15,240 nucleotides of DNA, taken from the NCBI GenBank assembly GCA_018064695.1, contig JAGHUU010000251.1, positions 1 to 15,240 on the forward strand. The letters are read 5' to 3'. Positions 15,061 to 15,240 of the stretch are shown here, piece after piece. The notes under the pieces are model-generated. The model worked only from the letters and a program-made list of their open reading frames with translations, had not been told where the DNA came from and ran no database searches. Position 1 is the first letter of the stretch. Each line of letters opens with the position of its first letter. The position numbers and the translations under genes were made by a program. This stretch comes from Candidatus Blautia equi. Lineage in GTDB: Bacteria; Bacillota; Clostridia; Lachnospirales; Lachnospiraceae.

Positions 15061-15095
15061 ATGAGCCATCGGAGACGGTGGCAAGGGTTCATTTC
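15061..15095 (+). repeat. GGGGACGGTGG repeat, copy C
   Basis: ATGAGCCATCGGAGACGGTG (15061-15080) continuing GCAAGGGTTCATT aligns with ATGAGCTGTCGGGGACGGTG of copy B (12320-12339), with three differences in 20. It lacks the right arm of copy B. The segment ends at the AGGAGGT of the next gene. Confidence 0.6.
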
Positions 15096-15106
15096 AGGAG
15101 GTAATG

Positions 15107-15240
15107 ATGAATATACAGATTTTTGGCACGAAGAAGTGCAATGATACGAAAAAAGCCGAGCGTTTCTTTAAGGAGCGCGGCATCAAGTATCAGTTTATAG
15201 ATATGAAAGAAAAAGGAATGAGCAAAGGGGAATTTATGTC
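15107..15240 (+). CDS. ArsC/Spx-family thioredoxin-like protein (5' part, runs off the window)
   Basis: 44 codons are visible, beginning MNIQIFGTKKCNDTKKAERF. The opening strand, the Cys after a T-K-K turn and the following helix match the ArsC/Spx family of arsenate reductase-like, thioredoxin-fold proteins. A second Cys at +3 (CxxC) is absent; Asp-Thr follows instead. The tandem ATGs at 15104 and 15107 follow AGGAGGT (15096-15102); 15107 has the better spacing. Spx-type regulator or arsenate reductase cannot be told apart without the C-terminus. The repeat copy C sits directly before its ribosome binding site. Confidence 0.75.
   Translation, partial: MNIQIFGTKKCNDTKKAERFFKERGIKYQFIDMKEKGMSKGEFM

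Noticed and set aside
1..15240. tRNA or rRNA genes and insertion sequences
   Set aside because: No cloverleaf with a T-loop GTTCRA pattern, no rRNA segment and no transposase frame was seen.

Overview
The window looks like a chromosome segment from an anaerobic, low-to-mid G+C Firmicute, most likely a Lachnospiraceae gut bacterium of the Blautia type. The reasons are strong AGGAGG-type ribosome binding sites, a U-tract intrinsic terminator, Firmicute-style divergent promoters, and gene content typical of acetogens. This placement is inference from gene content and style, not from a marker gene.

Positions 1-1793: a 22-codon gene tail runs into a convergent gene for a large membrane protein that joins an alpha/beta hydrolase domain to about eight C-terminal membrane helices. 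Positions 1794-2049 are a divergent intergenic region with a perfect 10-bp inverted repeat and a sigma-A-like promoter.

Positions 2050-8530 form the main functional block: a complete corrinoid-dependent methyl transfer system. It contains a short reductive activator with a [2Fe-2S] and an ASKHA domain, a Cys-rich DUF2284-like protein, a convergently placed PucR-type regulator, and then, divergent from the regulator, an operon of tetrahydrofolate methyltransferase (MT II), corrinoid protein, and UroD-like substrate:corrinoid methyltransferase (MT I). A strong intrinsic terminator closes the operon. In the expected scheme MT I moves a methyl group from a donor, plausibly an aryl methyl ether, to Co(I) on the corrinoid protein. 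MT II passes it to tetrahydrofolate for acetogenesis, and the activator re-reduces accidentally oxidised Co(II). The divergent 5645-5849 region has three short inverted repeats, two of them over the -35 regions, which suggests local control by the PucR protein. The methyl donor cannot be read from sequence.

Positions 8657-9572 carry a histidine phosphatase gene and a 63-residue unknown gene. Positions 9573-9910 are non-coding and hold a striking alternating array of TGCCATC/GATGGCA heptamers. Positions 9911-15058 carry an amidohydrolase, an unknown two-helix membrane protein, a GH3 beta-glucosidase-like lipoprotein and an unknown three-helix membrane protein. Three of these genes are followed at once by a copy of a roughly 30-bp GGGGACGGTGG repeat. 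The window ends inside an ArsC/Spx-family gene.
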